From positions 3,816 to 67,815 of the forward strand of contig SFLE01000002.1 of assembly GCA_004553495.1 (NCBI GenBank): a DNA stretch of 64,000 nt, given 5' to 3'. Below the pieces are notes generated by a model. The model saw only the letters and a program-made list of their open reading frames with translations. It made no database searches and was not told where the DNA came from. The DNA is from Clostridiales bacterium (GTDB taxonomy: Bacteria; Bacillota; Clostridia; Oscillospirales; Oscillospiraceae). A program made the position numbers and the translations under genes. The first letter of the stretch is position 1, and each line of letters starts with the position of its first letter. Shown one piece after another: positions 32,343 to 41,530 of this stretch.

Positions 32343-35300
32343 TCATGCCGGTGTATCACCGGTTATGGCTCTGTACAGGAATGTTACGACCTGGCAGCGC
32401 TGGCATGGGTCATCGGGGCTGAAGTTTCCGTAGCCAGTGCCCTGAGTGATGCCCTTTTCAGCCGCCCAGAGCACCGCCTTGTAATAGTAAGCGGAGCTTC
32501 CGACATCGCTGAATTTGCCGGAGAGGTTCGAGGGTGAGGGCTTATCGTAATAGCGCCAGAGGAAGGTGACAAACTGTGCGCGGGTAACGGTCTGATCGGG
32601 TGCAAACTGGTTATTGCCCACGCCGTTTGTAATTCCGTTCTCTACAGCCCAAAGCACCGCCTTGTAGTAATAAGCCGAGCTTTTCACATCGGTAAACTGC
32701 ATCGACTTGCTCGTGGGCTCGGGGCAGCCTGCCGCTCTCCACAGGAAGGTAACGACCTGAGCGCGGGTGCAGGCATTTGTGGGTCCGAACAGCTCATCGG
32801 ATATGCCGGAGGTTATCTGCGGCTGATAGTAATAAGCCCAGAGAACAGGTTTGTAGTAGTAAGCATCGCTGTTTACATCATAGAACGGGTTTTTGAAGTA
32901 GCCCTTGCAGACGGTGCACTGACCGCGGACGATCTTATGGCCGGTCTTTGCGGTGGGCGTGTCAGTGTAGCTGTCCTTGCAGCCGGAGCAGGTGTGAGTC
33001 GTGTAGCCGTCCTTGGTGCAGGTGGCGGGAGTCACGACGGCATCGTATCTGTGATTGCCGATGGAACCGTATTCCTCGCCGCACTCGTCGCAGACCGCCT
33101 TCTTCTGGCAGGTGGCGGTGCCGCCGGTGTGAGCGGTCTTCTTGCTCAGCTCATACCACTTGGAGTTTATCGCAACTCCGCCGGCTTCGAGCTCGTCCTT
33201 GAGGTTCTCGAGCGTTTTGCCGCAGCGCTGGCAGCCGAGCCAGTGGTCTGTGTCGTCATAGCAATGATCAATGTCTTTTATGTGGATAAGACCGAGGAAA
33301 CTATCAAGAGTGAAGTTTCCATCGGTTATCATCTTAATAAGCTCGGCATAGTTTAAGCCGATAGCCTTTGCAAGATCCTTGAGGTTGCCCGCGGTAAGGG
33401 CATCCATGCCCGGATGCAGGTCGTGACCGGTGCACTTATCGACTATATTCTCGGAGTCTGTAGGTATCGAGGCATTTTTATCGAGATACATGTTGTTGCA
33501 CACAGTGCATACATAGTAGTCCTTGGTTCCGTCCTTTGTGCAGGTCTTAGGTGTTCCGGCTACAAACTTGAGGGTCTTTTCGCAGCCGTCGGGGCAGGCA
33601 TTGTAATACTCGTGTCCCTTGGTGATGATGGTCTCGCAGCCGAGGCAGTAGGTATCTCCGGTGTAGCCGGGCTCTGTTCCGCTCGGCTTTTTCTCTCCGC
33701 GAAGCTCGGTGTCGCCGTCGTGATTAGTCATGTCGCGCGTGCCGTCGTCATAGTCGCAGCCGAGGCAGGTCTTACCGCTGTGGCAGGTCGGTGTCTGATT
33801 GGGCAGGAAGGTGTGCGAATTATATGTTCCGGTATACTTGTAATCGCAGTATTTGCACACGCTCCAGTGACCTATGCTGTCATACGCCTTTGTCTGGAGC
33901 TTCATATTTGGTATCTGCCCACTGCCTATCTCGGCAATATAGTGCTTGAGCGGCTCGATGGTGAGCGTGGATGCGTCGGTTATTTCGCTCGCACCGGCTG
34001 CATCGGAAAACAGGGTGCCGCATTTAGTGCACTTATAGTGCTCCTTCGTGCCGGAAATGCCGGTGGTCTCGCACTGTGCGGGCACCTCATCGACCTTGAC
34101 TATCTCATGCTCGCAGGCATCCTTATACTTGAGAGGTACATTGCGCTCGATGCACTGCTGGCAGTCTTTGCAGTAGACATCGCAGGTGCCGTCCTTTTCG
34201 GGAGTAGGCGCAACTATTATCCTATACTCTTTATTTACATGGTTTTCCGGGTCTATAGCGCCATACTCAAATCCGCATACGGTGCACACCGCCTTTGCGA
34301 TGCAGGTGGCAGTTCCGCCATTATGGCTGCCGGTGCTTGTGAGCTTTCCGCAGCGGGAGCACTGCTGGGCATGATACTCAACTCCGTTATCGGAAAGCGC
34401 CGCCCACTTGTAATCGTGACCAAGTGCATTGAGCTCGGTATCGTTCTTCTTTATCTCGGTCTTGCCCTCGGCATCGGAGAAGTACTTATTGCAGTCGGCA
34501 CAGTAGTAATAGGGGATATTGCCCTTATCCTCGCAGGTCGCGGGAGATGCCTTGGTGTACTCAAGGGAGGCATGCTTAGTATCGTCCTTATTAATGTCAA
34601 GCTTGGACTGCTTGATCTTGGTCTTGCCCTCGGCGTCGGAGAAGTATGTATCGCAGCCGGAGCAGTACCAGTGCTCTATAGTCCCCTGTGCCGAGCAGGT
34701 AGGCTCAACGCGGTCAAAATGCTGAAGATCGGTGTGGTTTGAAGCATTCTTTGCTATCTCTACCGACGATGCGCTGAGCTCGGCAGAGCCGGTCTCATCG
34801 GAGAAATACTTTCCGCACACGGAGCATTCCCAATGCTCCTTGCAGCCCTTTTCGGCGCAGGTGGCGGTCTTAGCCTCGACCTTCTGAATATCGCCGTGAG
34901 TAGTGAGCTTGGCTACGGTGCAGGCGGCAAGTGTCGTCGGCTGGGTCGCCGCGGAGTCGAGATAATAGTTCTGGCACACCGAGCAGTAATAATACTCGAT
35001 ATTGCCCGCCGCAGCACAGGTTGCAGCCTTGGCTTCGGTCTTAATGAGCGAGTGCTCCTTGCACGGCTCCTTTGCCAGAACGGTGAGCGTTACCTCATTG
35101 CTTACGGCATAGCCGAAGCCCTTGTTCAGTCCGACAAGCGCACCGCAATACGCAATGCACTTATACTTATTGCCGTTATCGGCGGCGGTGACGCTCGTGA
35201 GCTTGAGCTCCTGTTCCGTACCTACCGCATTGGCTAAAAGCTTTAGTATCTTAGCCGCCGTCAGGTCGGAGCCTGAATCTACATCCGTTGAATTTACCCA

Positions 35301-35513
35301 GACATAATTCATATCCTTGGATAAAGTCGCGTCTGCTTCTGCGGTCGCCGTGAATATTGCGGTGTCGCCGACTCTGACGGTGACATCGGTCGGCTGCGAT
35401 GTGAATGTTACAGTCACACCACTCAAAGCGCGCGACTCCGCCAGTGCCCCCGTGGGCACGAGCGACACGAACAGCAGCACTACCATCAGCAGGCTGATAA
35501 TGCGTTTCTTCAT
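32343..35513 (-). CDS. Secreted CxxC-repeat protein with Ig-like and SLH domains
   Basis: A large surface protein of 1056 residues. The signal peptide covers 1-25 (ends GALAE), and an Ig-like domain about 26-145 (VTFTSQPTDVTVRVGDTAIFTATAE). The middle carries about eight degenerate modules of the type ATC-x3-G-x4-YYC-x2-C-x2-YFSD-x2-G, each with paired cysteines. Three SLH domains (about 895-1050, all beginning Y-x-DV-S-AYYYK) anchor it to the wall. The start MKKRII follows AAGGAGG. The modules may be metal- or disulfide-stabilised binding units; the ligand is unknown. Confidence 0.88.
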   Translation of the reverse strand: MKKRIISLLMVVLLFVSLVPTGALAESRALSGVTVTFTSQPTDVTVRVGDTAIFTATAEADATLSKDMNYVWVNSTDVDSGSDLTAAKILKLLANAVGTEQELKLTSVTAADNGNKYKCIAYCGALVGLNKGFGYAVSNEVTLTVLAKEPCKEHSLIKTEAKAATCAAAGNIEYYYCSVCQNYYLDSAATQPTTLAACTVAKLTTHGDIQKVEAKTATCAEKGCKEHWECSVCGKYFSDETGSAELSASSVEIAKNASNHTDLQHFDRVEPTCSAQGTIEHWYCSGCDTYFSDAEGKTKIKQSKLDINKDDTKHASLEYTKASPATCEDKGNIPYYYCADCNKYFSDAEGKTEIKKNDTELNALGHDYKWAALSDNGVEYHAQQCSRCGKLTSTGSHNGGTATCIAKAVCTVCGFEYGAIDPENHVNKEYRIIVAPTPEKDGTCDVYCKDCQQCIERNVPLKYKDACEHEIVKVDEVPAQCETTGISGTKEHYKCTKCGTLFSDAAGASEITDASTLTIEPLKHYIAEIGSGQIPNMKLQTKAYDSIGHWSVCKYCDYKYTGTYNSHTFLPNQTPTCHSGKTCLGCDYDDGTRDMTNHDGDTELRGEKKPSGTEPGYTGDTYCLGCETIITKGHEYYNACPDGCEKTLKFVAGTPKTCTKDGTKDYYVCTVCNNMYLDKNASIPTDSENIVDKCTGHDLHPGMDALTAGNLKDLAKAIGLNYAELIKMITDGNFTLDSFLGLIHIKDIDHCYDDTDHWLGCQRCGKTLENLKDELEAGGVAINSKWYELSKKTAHTGGTATCQKKAVCDECGEEYGSIGNHRYDAVVTPATCTKDGYTTHTCSGCKDSYTDTPTAKTGHKIVRGQCTVCKGYFKNPFYDVNSDAYYYKPVLWAYYYQPQITSGISDELFGPTNACTRAQVVTFLWRAAGCPEPTSKSMQFTDVKSSAYYYKAVLWAVENGITNGVGNNQFAPDQTVTRAQFVTFLWRYYDKPSPSNLSGKFSDVGSSAYYYKAVLWAAEKGITQGTGYGNFSPDDPCQRCQVVTFLYRAITGDTPA

Positions 35514-35665
35514 AATGTTCCTCCTTAAAATTTTCCACCCTTTTGCCGCGATGTGCAACTATAATCATAGTAATTATACTATTTCAGCAAATTTGGTGCA
35601 AGTGTATAAGCGCCGTCATTTTATACAGTTTTCGCCACTGCCTTTAGTGCACTTCGTTCTTCAAA

Positions 35666-35695
35666 GTCATAAGCGGTATCCGCCGGACATATAAA
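35666..35695 (+). promoter_or_regulatory. Possible sigma-E promoter of spoIIID
   Basis: GTCATAA (35666-35672), a 15-bp spacer and CATATAAA (35688-35695) approximate the sigma-E consensus. In Bacillus subtilis spoIIID is sigma-E dependent. Confidence 0.4.
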
Positions 35696-35724
35696 TTGAC
35701 CATGTGAGTTTGGGGAGTGGTTAA

Positions 35725-35973
35725 GTGTACACAAATATTGAGGAGCGCGCCTGTGATCTCGCCGTTTACATCATCGAAAACAAAGCCACGGTGAGAGCCG
35801 CCGCGAAACAGTTTAACATTTCCAAAAGCACTGTACACAAGGATCTCACCGAGAGGCTGAAAACAGTCAGCCCCGCGCTGTATCATCAGGTGCGGGAGCT
35901 GCTGGATATTAATAAGGCCGAGCGGCATATCCGCGGCGGCATGGCGACAAGAAGAAAATATAAAGGCGAATGA
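35725..35973 (+). CDS. spoIIID: Sporulation transcription factor SpoIIID
   Basis: A mother-cell DNA-binding regulator of sporulation, 82 residues. The helix-turn-helix core KATVRAAAKQFNISKSTVHKDLTERL and the basic end RHIRGGMATRRKYKGE match the Bacillus protein closely. The start is GTG, preceded by GGGGAG. A terminator lies 10 bp downstream, so it is transcribed alone. It shows that the organism has a sporulation programme. Confidence 0.96.
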   Translation: MYTNIEERACDLAVYIIENKATVRAAAKQFNISKSTVHKDLTERLKTVSPALYHQVRELLDINKAERHIRGGMATRRKYKGE

Positions 35974-35981
35974 CCAACACT

Positions 35982-36010
35982 AAGGCGGGCTCGGTCCCGC
36001 CGTATTTTTT
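35982..36010 (+). terminator. Terminator of spoIIID
   Basis: GGCGGG (35984-35989) pairs with CCCGCC (35996-36001), followed by GTATTTTTTT. Confidence 0.8.
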
Positions 36011-36045
36011 TGCATTTTTCGGGAATGCTATCACCGGTGATATGA

Positions 36046-37065
36046 ATGACAAAACAAATTGGAAGGCAAACGCTCAGGCTCTTCTATCCCCCGACGATAG
36101 CCGCAAGCGCCGCCGTTGTCGGCCAGAAGGAGGGCAAGGGCCCGCTGAAGCACTATTTTGACTATATAAGCAGCGACGCCTACTTCGGCGAGGGCTCGTG
36201 GGAGAAAGCAGAAAGCGCCATGCTGCGGAAATGCTTTGAAATGTGCTGCAACAAGAACGGCATCGCGCCGCAGGAGCTCGACCTCATATTCTCCGGCGAC
36301 CTGCTGAACCAGTGCGTGGGCTCGGCATTCGCTCTGCGGGATGTGGGCGTTCCGTACTTCGGACTGTATGGGGCATGCTCTACCATGGGAGTGGCGATGA
36401 TGCTCGGCGCGATGGCGATAGACGGCGGCTTTGCCGAAAAGGTATGCGCCGCCACGAGCTCACACTTCTGCTCATCGGAGCGGCAGTACCGGTTCCCGCT
36501 TGAATACGGCGGTCAGCGAACTCCGACGGCGCAGTGGACCGTTACCGGTGCCGGAGCCGTGATAATACAGAGCAGCGGCTCGGGTCCGTTTATAACCTAT
36601 CTCACCCCCGGAAAGATAGTTGACGCCGGCATAACGGATGCCAACAACATGGGCAGTGCCATGGCTCCCGCAGCATATGAAACACTCAGAGCCCATTTTG
36701 AGGACACCGGCAGAGACCCATCGTATTACGACATGATAGCCACCGGCGATCTCGGTGCCATAGGGCACGACACGGTTGAGGACCTTTTCCGGCGCGACGG
36801 CGTTAAGCTCGGAAACTTTTACACCGACTGCGGCGTTCTCATATTCGACAGGCAGAAGCAGGATGTTCACGCCGGCGGCTCCGGCTGCGGCTGCTCGGCA
36901 TCGGTTTTTTCTTCGCTTATCATGCGCGGCTTTTCCGAGGGAAAATGGAGCAAGGTGCTGTTTGCTCCGACCGGCGCACTCTTATCGCCTACGAGCACTC
37001 AGCAGGGCGAGAGCATACCGGGGGTATGCCACGCCATAGCTATCGAAAAGGTCATACCGAATTGA
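36046..37065 (+). CDS. spoVAD: Stage V sporulation protein AD
   Basis: Part of the SpoVA channel for dipicolinic acid in the spore inner membrane; SpoVAD is a thiolase-like fold that binds DPA. The 339-residue product shows the family's GDLLNQCVGSAFALRDVGVPYFGLYGACSTMG, TGAGAVIIQ and IATGDLGAIGHDTVEDLF. The N-terminus TKQIGRQTLRL is typical. spoVAE follows by 12 bp. spoVAC, usually upstream, is not here; spoIIID occupies its place. Confidence 0.95.
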   Translation: MTKQIGRQTLRLFYPPTIAASAAVVGQKEGKGPLKHYFDYISSDAYFGEGSWEKAESAMLRKCFEMCCNKNGIAPQELDLIFSGDLLNQCVGSAFALRDVGVPYFGLYGACSTMGVAMMLGAMAIDGGFAEKVCAATSSHFCSSERQYRFPLEYGGQRTPTAQWTVTGAGAVIIQSSGSGPFITYLTPGKIVDAGITDANNMGSAMAPAAYETLRAHFEDTGRDPSYYDMIATGDLGAIGHDTVEDLFRRDGVKLGNFYTDCGVLIFDRQKQDVHAGGSGCGCSASVFSSLIMRGFSEGKWSKVLFAPTGALLSPTSTQQGESIPGVCHAIAIEKVIPN

Positions 37066-37077
37066 GGTTTAAAAGAT

Positions 37078-37446
37078 ATGGAAATGCTTATACAATATCT
37101 CAAAGTATTTGCCGTCGGCGGCATTCTATGCGCTATCGGGCAGCTTCTCATAGACAAAACAAAGCTCACTCCCGCACGCATACTCACGGTATATGTCGTT
37201 TCCGGACTCATACTCGAGGCAGTGGGGCTATACTCACCTCTCGTTGACTGGGCGGACGCCGGTGCAACAGTACCGCTAACAGGCTTTGGCTCAACGCTTG
37301 CCAAGGGCATTGAGAAAGCCGTAGCCGAAACGGGCGTTCTGGGCGCGTTTACGGGCGGCTTCGCCGCATCGGCGGCGGGCATATGCGCGGCGGTATTCTT
37401 CGGCATAATCGTTGCAATGTTATGTAAACCGAAAGAGAAAAAATGA
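37078..37446 (+). CDS. spoVAE: Stage V sporulation protein AE (SpoVAEB type)
   Basis: A small integral membrane component of the SpoVA channel, 122 residues with about four hydrophobic segments. LKVFAVGGILCAIGQLLIDKTKLTPARILTVYVVSG is characteristic, and the end LCKPKEKK is usual. It is transcribed with spoVAD and has a GAGG site. The TGA stop is followed in the same frame by a short open stretch with a CPKCG motif (see next entry). Confidence 0.93.
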   Translation: MEMLIQYLKVFAVGGILCAIGQLLIDKTKLTPARILTVYVVSGLILEAVGLYSPLVDWADAGATVPLTGFGSTLAKGIEKAVAETGVLGAFTGGFAASAAGICAAVFFGIIVAMLCKPKEKK

Positions 37447-37643
37447 GCCCTTTTCCGCAGAAACAGTGCATCTGCGGATGCATATTGCCCTAAGTGCGGC
37501 TCCCTTATTTATCAGCCGTCACTTGATTGGGTCATTAGCGAGATCCGCGGCAGTAAGCAGAATACTCGGTAATTTACCGTTCTATGCAGCGGTGTTATCG
37601 GTATGATCGCCTCGGCATTATGTAAACCCAAGGGAATAAATAT
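37447..37643 (+). pseudogene. Decayed fragments after spoVAE: zinc-ribbon tail and a spoVA-like tail
   Basis: Directly after the spoVAE stop the same frame stays open to 37575, ends with a zinc-ribbon-like AYCPKCGSLIYQ stretch and has no start codon. From about 37582 to 37635 the sequence resembles the last 50 bases of spoVAE (TCGGTATGATCG... then ATTATGTAAACCCAAGG against ...TTATGTAAACCGAAAG), translating to IASALCKPKG. I read these as remains of broken genes, one possibly a second spoVA-type gene. Confidence 0.45.
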
Positions 37644-37670
37644 AGCCTGCCGTCCGTGCGGCAGGCTTTA
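37644..37670. terminator. Terminator between spoVA genes and the convergent nitrilase
   Basis: AGCCTGCCG (37644-37652) pairs with CGGCAGGCT (37659-37667), then TTAT. Confidence 0.7.
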
Positions 37671-37676
37671 TCACAT

Positions 37677-38597
37677 TTACTTTTCGTGGACTATGAGCTC
37701 CAAAACATCGGGGCGCGCATAGTGCCCGACGGCATCGTGCTCCATTTTGCAGGCGGCGGGCAGGGTCATGTCGAGCTCGGCATATATGACCGTCTCCTCG
37801 TCCCAAACAGGCTGGGTCAGATAGTGTCCATAGGGGTCTATGACGCAGCTTCCTCCGCGGCAGACCATATCCGGCTGGCGCGCAACTGCATCCTGCTCGT
37901 TAAGATCGGCGGGGTACGAGGACTTGCGCACTATCATGTCCGAATTTACAAAGTAGCACTTGCCCTCAATGGCGATATGCTGAATGGTAGCCTGCCACTC
38001 GGGATTATCATTGGTATTTGGAGAAATGTATATCGTTATGCCCTTCTGATAAAGCGCAACGCGCGCAAGCGGCATATAGCTCTCCCAGCAGATAAGGCTG
38101 CCGATGGGTCCCCACGGTGTATCGGTCACGGGGAAATAGTCGCGGTTTGCGTCGCCCCATACGACGCGCTCGGCGCCCGTGGGCTTGAGCTTGCGGTGCA
38201 CCTTGTATTTTCCGTCGGGCTCGAAAATTACATTGCTGTTATAAAGCGTTCCGCTGACCGTGTCGCGCTCGGAAAAGCCGATGCTGACATATGCTCCAGC
38301 TCTCTTTGCAGCCTCGGCTAGTGCAGTGAAATCCTCATCGCCGACAAGTATCGAGGCATCGTAATATCTCTTCCAGTCCTCCCTGCCGGCTTCGGTGCGC
38401 TTGCCCATGCTGAAGCCGAAGTTCATGCCTATCGGGTAGCCGGGGATGAACAGCTCGGGGAAAACGATTAGGTCAGGCTTTTGCTCCGATGCCTGCTCAA
38501 TGTATTTTATCGTCTTTTCTACCGACGCTTTTTTATCGAACATACATGGCTCTGCCTGGACCAGAGCGAGTCTGCATATCTTTTCTACATCTTTCAT
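37677..38597 (-). CDS. Nitrilase (carbon-nitrogen hydrolase)
   Basis: It probably hydrolyses a nitrile to an acid and ammonia. The 306-residue protein has the Glu-Lys-Cys triad: FPELFIPGYP (Glu 48), VHRKLKPT (Lys 136) and ICWESYMPL (Cys 170). The RKLKPT and CWE-YMPL forms are those of true nitrilases rather than amidases of the superfamily. The start MKDVEK is chosen for AAAGGAG 10 bp upstream. The natural substrate is unknown. It is a single gene ending convergently with spoVAE. Confidence 0.88.
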   Translation of the reverse strand: MKDVEKICRLALVQAEPCMFDKKASVEKTIKYIEQASEQKPDLIVFPELFIPGYPIGMNFGFSMGKRTEAGREDWKRYYDASILVGDEDFTALAEAAKRAGAYVSIGFSERDTVSGTLYNSNVIFEPDGKYKVHRKLKPTGAERVVWGDANRDYFPVTDTPWGPIGSLICWESYMPLARVALYQKGITIYISPNTNDNPEWQATIQHIAIEGKCYFVNSDMIVRKSSYPADLNEQDAVARQPDMVCRGGSCVIDPYGHYLTQPVWDEETVIYAELDMTLPAACKMEHDAVGHYARPDVLELIVHEK

Positions 38598-38661
38598 GTT
38601 AACAACGCTCCTTTGCGATTTATGAGGACATTTTAGCAGACAGGCCTCATTCTTGCAAGAA

Positions 38662-38692
38662 AAAAGCACTCGGAAAAGCTCCGAGTGCTTTT
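38662..38692 (-). terminator. Terminator of the glycolytic operon
   Basis: AAAAGCACTCGG pairs with CCGAGTGCTTTT; T-runs lie on both sides. It is downstream of eno on the minus strand. Confidence 0.85.
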
Positions 38693-38707
38693 GATATTAT
38701 GCTGAAA

Positions 38708-39997
38708 TTACTTTATGGAGAAGAATGCGTCCTTGCCGGGATAGGTTGCAACATCAAACAGCTCATCCTCGATGCGGAGCAGCTGGTTGTACTTGCAGAC
38801 GCGGTCGGTGCGGCTGGGTGCGCCGGTCTTTATCTGACCTGCGTTTACGGCAACGGAAATGTCCGCAATGGTGGTGTCCTCGGTCTCGCCGGAGCGGTGG
38901 GACACAACTGCGGTCCAGCCCGCGCGGTGAGCCATCTGAATGGCGTCGAGGGTCTCGGTCAGTGTGCCGATCTGGTTTACCTTGATGAGGACTGCGTTGG
39001 CTGCGCCAAGGGCGATACCCTTCTTGATACGCTCGGTATTGGTGACGAACAGATCGTCGCCGACGATCTGGATCCTGTGACCGAGGCGCTTGGTCATGAG
39101 CTGCCAGCCCTCCCAGTCGTTCTCGCCCATGCCGTCCTCGATGGAGATGATGGGGTACTTGTCGACAAAGCCTTCCCACATATCGACCATCTGCTCGCTG
39201 GTCATAACGGTACCGCGCTTGGGCAAGTGGTAGCACTTGTCATCCTCGTTGTACCAGTCGGATACAGCGCCGTCTATTGCGATCTTGAAATCCTCGCCGG
39301 GCTTGTAGCCTGCCTTCTCCATTGCCGCAACGAGCGCCTTGAGAGCGTCCTCATCGGACTCAAGGTTGGGAGCATAGCCACCCTCATCGCCCACGCCGGA
39401 TGCGGGAACGACCTTCTTGAGCGCGTGGAACACCTCGGCGCACATACGCAGAGCTTCCTTCCAGCTCGCTGCGCTGACAGGCATTATCATAAACTCCTGA
39501 ATGTCAACATTCGAGCCGGTCGCGTGAGCGCCGCCGTTGAGGACATTCATCATGGGAACGGGCAGGGTCTTGGCGTTTACGCCGCCGATGTAGTTGTAAA
39601 GGCTCTGACCGGTGGCTTCCGCTGCCGCGCGTGCGCAGGCAAGAGACACACCGAGGATGGCGTTTGCGCCGAGGCGGGACTTATTGGGAGTTCCGTCGAT
39701 CTCAATGAGCATCTTGTCTATGCCGGGCTGGTCAAGGACATTGAGTCCGACCATGGCTTCGGCTATCTCGCCGTTGACATTCTCGACAGCCTTGCTGACA
39801 CCCTTGCCGCCGTAACGGCTCTTGTCGCCGTCGCGGAGCTCGCATGCCTCGTACATACCGGTGGATGCGCCGGAGGGTACCGCAGCACGACCTACGGTGC
39901 CGTCGTCGAGGGTGACCTCGACCTCAACGGTGGGGTTGCCGCGGGAGTCAAGGATCTCTCTCGCCATTACATCAACGATCTCAAAGTACTGTTTCAT
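38708..39997 (-). CDS. eno: Enolase
   Basis: It converts 2-phosphoglycerate to phosphoenolpyruvate. The 429-residue product has ILDSRGNPTVEVEV, GASTGMYEACELRD, metal-binding Glu/Asp in SIEDGMGENDW and VGDDLFVTN, and the signature LIKVNQIGTLTETLDA. It is the last gene of pgk-tpiA-gpmI-eno, 15 bp after gpmI, with a GGAGATAACG site. Confidence 0.98.
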   Translation of the reverse strand: MKQYFEIVDVMAREILDSRGNPTVEVEVTLDDGTVGRAAVPSGASTGMYEACELRDGDKSRYGGKGVSKAVENVNGEIAEAMVGLNVLDQPGIDKMLIEIDGTPNKSRLGANAILGVSLACARAAAEATGQSLYNYIGGVNAKTLPVPMMNVLNGGAHATGSNVDIQEFMIMPVSAASWKEALRMCAEVFHALKKVVPASGVGDEGGYAPNLESDEDALKALVAAMEKAGYKPGEDFKIAIDGAVSDWYNEDDKCYHLPKRGTVMTSEQMVDMWEGFVDKYPIISIEDGMGENDWEGWQLMTKRLGHRIQIVGDDLFVTNTERIKKGIALGAANAVLIKVNQIGTLTETLDAIQMAHRAGWTAVVSHRSGETEDTTIADISVAVNAGQIKTGAPSRTDRVCKYNQLLRIEDELFDVATYPGKDAFFSIK

Positions 39998-40012
39998 TTC
40001 GTTATCTCCTTC

Positions 40013-41530
40013 TTATTTGATTATCAGCGTTGTCCCGCTCATCTGCGCGGGCTTTTCGATACCCATTATATCGAGCATGGTGGGCGCGATGTCGGAAAGG
40101 CGTCCGCCGTCGCGGAGCTTAGCTTTGTCACAGCATACCACAAACGGTACCGGATTGGTAGTATGCGCGGTATTTATTTTTCCGTCGGGATTTATCATGC
40201 AGTCGGCATTGCCGTGGTCGGCGGTTATGCACAGCACCGTGTCCGGCATAGATGCCGCGGCGTCGTAAACCCTGCCCATGCACTCGTCAACGGTCTCGAC
40301 CGCCTTTATCGCCGCATCGAGAACGCCGGTGTGCCCGACCATGTCGCAGTTTGCAAAGTTGCAGACTATCATCTCGTACTCATCGCTCTTTATCGCCTCT
40401 ATGCACTTATCCGCGACCTCAACGGCGCTCATCTGCGGGATGAGGTCATAGGTCGGAAACTGCTTCGGCGACGGGACAAGGCATCTCTCCTCGCCCTGAC
40501 ACGGCTTTTCAACGCCGCCGTTAAAGAAGAATGTGACATGGGCATACTTCTCGGTCTCCGCAACGCGGAACTGCCTAAATCCCTTTTCCGAGACTATCTG
40601 TCCTATCGTGTTTTCAAGCTTTTCGGGCGGGTAGGCTATGGGCAGCGTGAGCGCCTCGTCATACTGTGCGGTGCAAACGAAGCTGAGCGGATAAACGGTC
40701 TTTTTGCGGGCAAATCCGTCAAAGTCGGGCAGATTGAGCGCCCATGTTATCTCTCTTGCGCGATCGGGGCGGAAGTTCATGAATATAACGCTGTCGCCCT
40801 GCCCTATCATGCCGTTTTTATTAACGACAACGGGCTTTACGAATTCGTCGGAAGCCCCCGTCTCGTAGCTGTCCTCCACCGCTTTAACGGCATTGGGCTC
40901 GTATGCGCCCTCGCCGCAGGTCATGGCATTATAAGCAAGCTCGACTCTGTCCCAACGCTTATCTCGGTCCATGCCGTAGAACCTGCCCTGAAGTGTGGCA
41001 ATACTTGCATTGCCGAGCTCACCGCACTTATCGAGGAGCTGCTGCACATATATCTTCGCGCTTCTGGGCGGGACATCGCGCCCGTCAAGGAAGCAATGAA
41101 CGAAAACTTTTTCAAGTCCGCGGCGCTTTGCCATGTCAAGGATGGCGAAAATGTGGTTTATATGGCTGTGAACGCCGCCGTCGGACAGCAGTCCGAGGAT
41201 ATGCAGCGCCTTGCCGTTTGCCTTGGCATCGTCCATAGCCTTGGCGTAGGCTTCATTTTCAAAAAAGCTTCCGTCTGCTATGGCGTTCGTTATACGCGGC
41301 AGATCCTGAAAAACCACTCTGCCGGCACCGATATTGGTGTGCCCTACCTCGCTGTTACCCATCTGACCCTCGGGCAGACCGACATCAAGTCCGGATGCAG
41401 AGAGCTTCGTTCTGGGATTTGATGAGAATATACAATCGAGGTTCGGCGTTTTCGCAAGGCTTATGGCATTGCCGCCGCTTGCCGGAGCTATGCCGAAGCC
41501 GTCCATTATAACAAGAACACACTTACTCAT
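40013..41530 (-). CDS. gpmI: 2,3-bisphosphoglycerate-independent phosphoglycerate mutase
   Basis: It interconverts 3- and 2-phosphoglycerate with two manganese ions. The 505-residue product has VLVIMDGFG, the phosphoserine region GNSEVGHTNIGAGR, and metal-site TADHGNAD near the C-terminus. The start overlaps the tpiA stop by 8 bp (ATGAGTAAG), so translation is coupled; the longer open frame upstream would intrude into tpiA. Confidence 0.97.
   Translation of the reverse strand: MSKCVLVIMDGFGIAPASGGNAISLAKTPNLDCIFSSNPRTKLSASGLDVGLPEGQMGNSEVGHTNIGAGRVVFQDLPRITNAIADGSFFENEAYAKAMDDAKANGKALHILGLLSDGGVHSHINHIFAILDMAKRRGLEKVFVHCFLDGRDVPPRSAKIYVQQLLDKCGELGNASIATLQGRFYGMDRDKRWDRVELAYNAMTCGEGAYEPNAVKAVEDSYETGASDEFVKPVVVNKNGMIGQGDSVIFMNFRPDRAREITWALNLPDFDGFARKKTVYPLSFVCTAQYDEALTLPIAYPPEKLENTIGQIVSEKGFRQFRVAETEKYAHVTFFFNGGVEKPCQGEERCLVPSPKQFPTYDLIPQMSAVEVADKCIEAIKSDEYEMIVCNFANCDMVGHTGVLDAAIKAVETVDECMGRVYDAAASMPDTVLCITADHGNADCMINPDGKINTAHTTNPVPFVVCCDKAKLRDGGRLSDIAPTMLDIMGIEKPAQMSGTTLIIK

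Noticed and set aside
33414..34742. 442-codon plus-strand open frame
   Set aside because: Opposite the CxxC-repeat SLH gene, with hydrophobic low-complexity translation typical of a shadow frame.
35970..36161. 63-codon frame before spoVAD
   Set aside because: It overlaps the spoIIID terminator and the spoVAD start in another frame.
38699..41422. 907-codon open frame on the plus strand
   Set aside because: It lies opposite eno and gpmI and reflects codon bias of those genes; no protein-like motifs.
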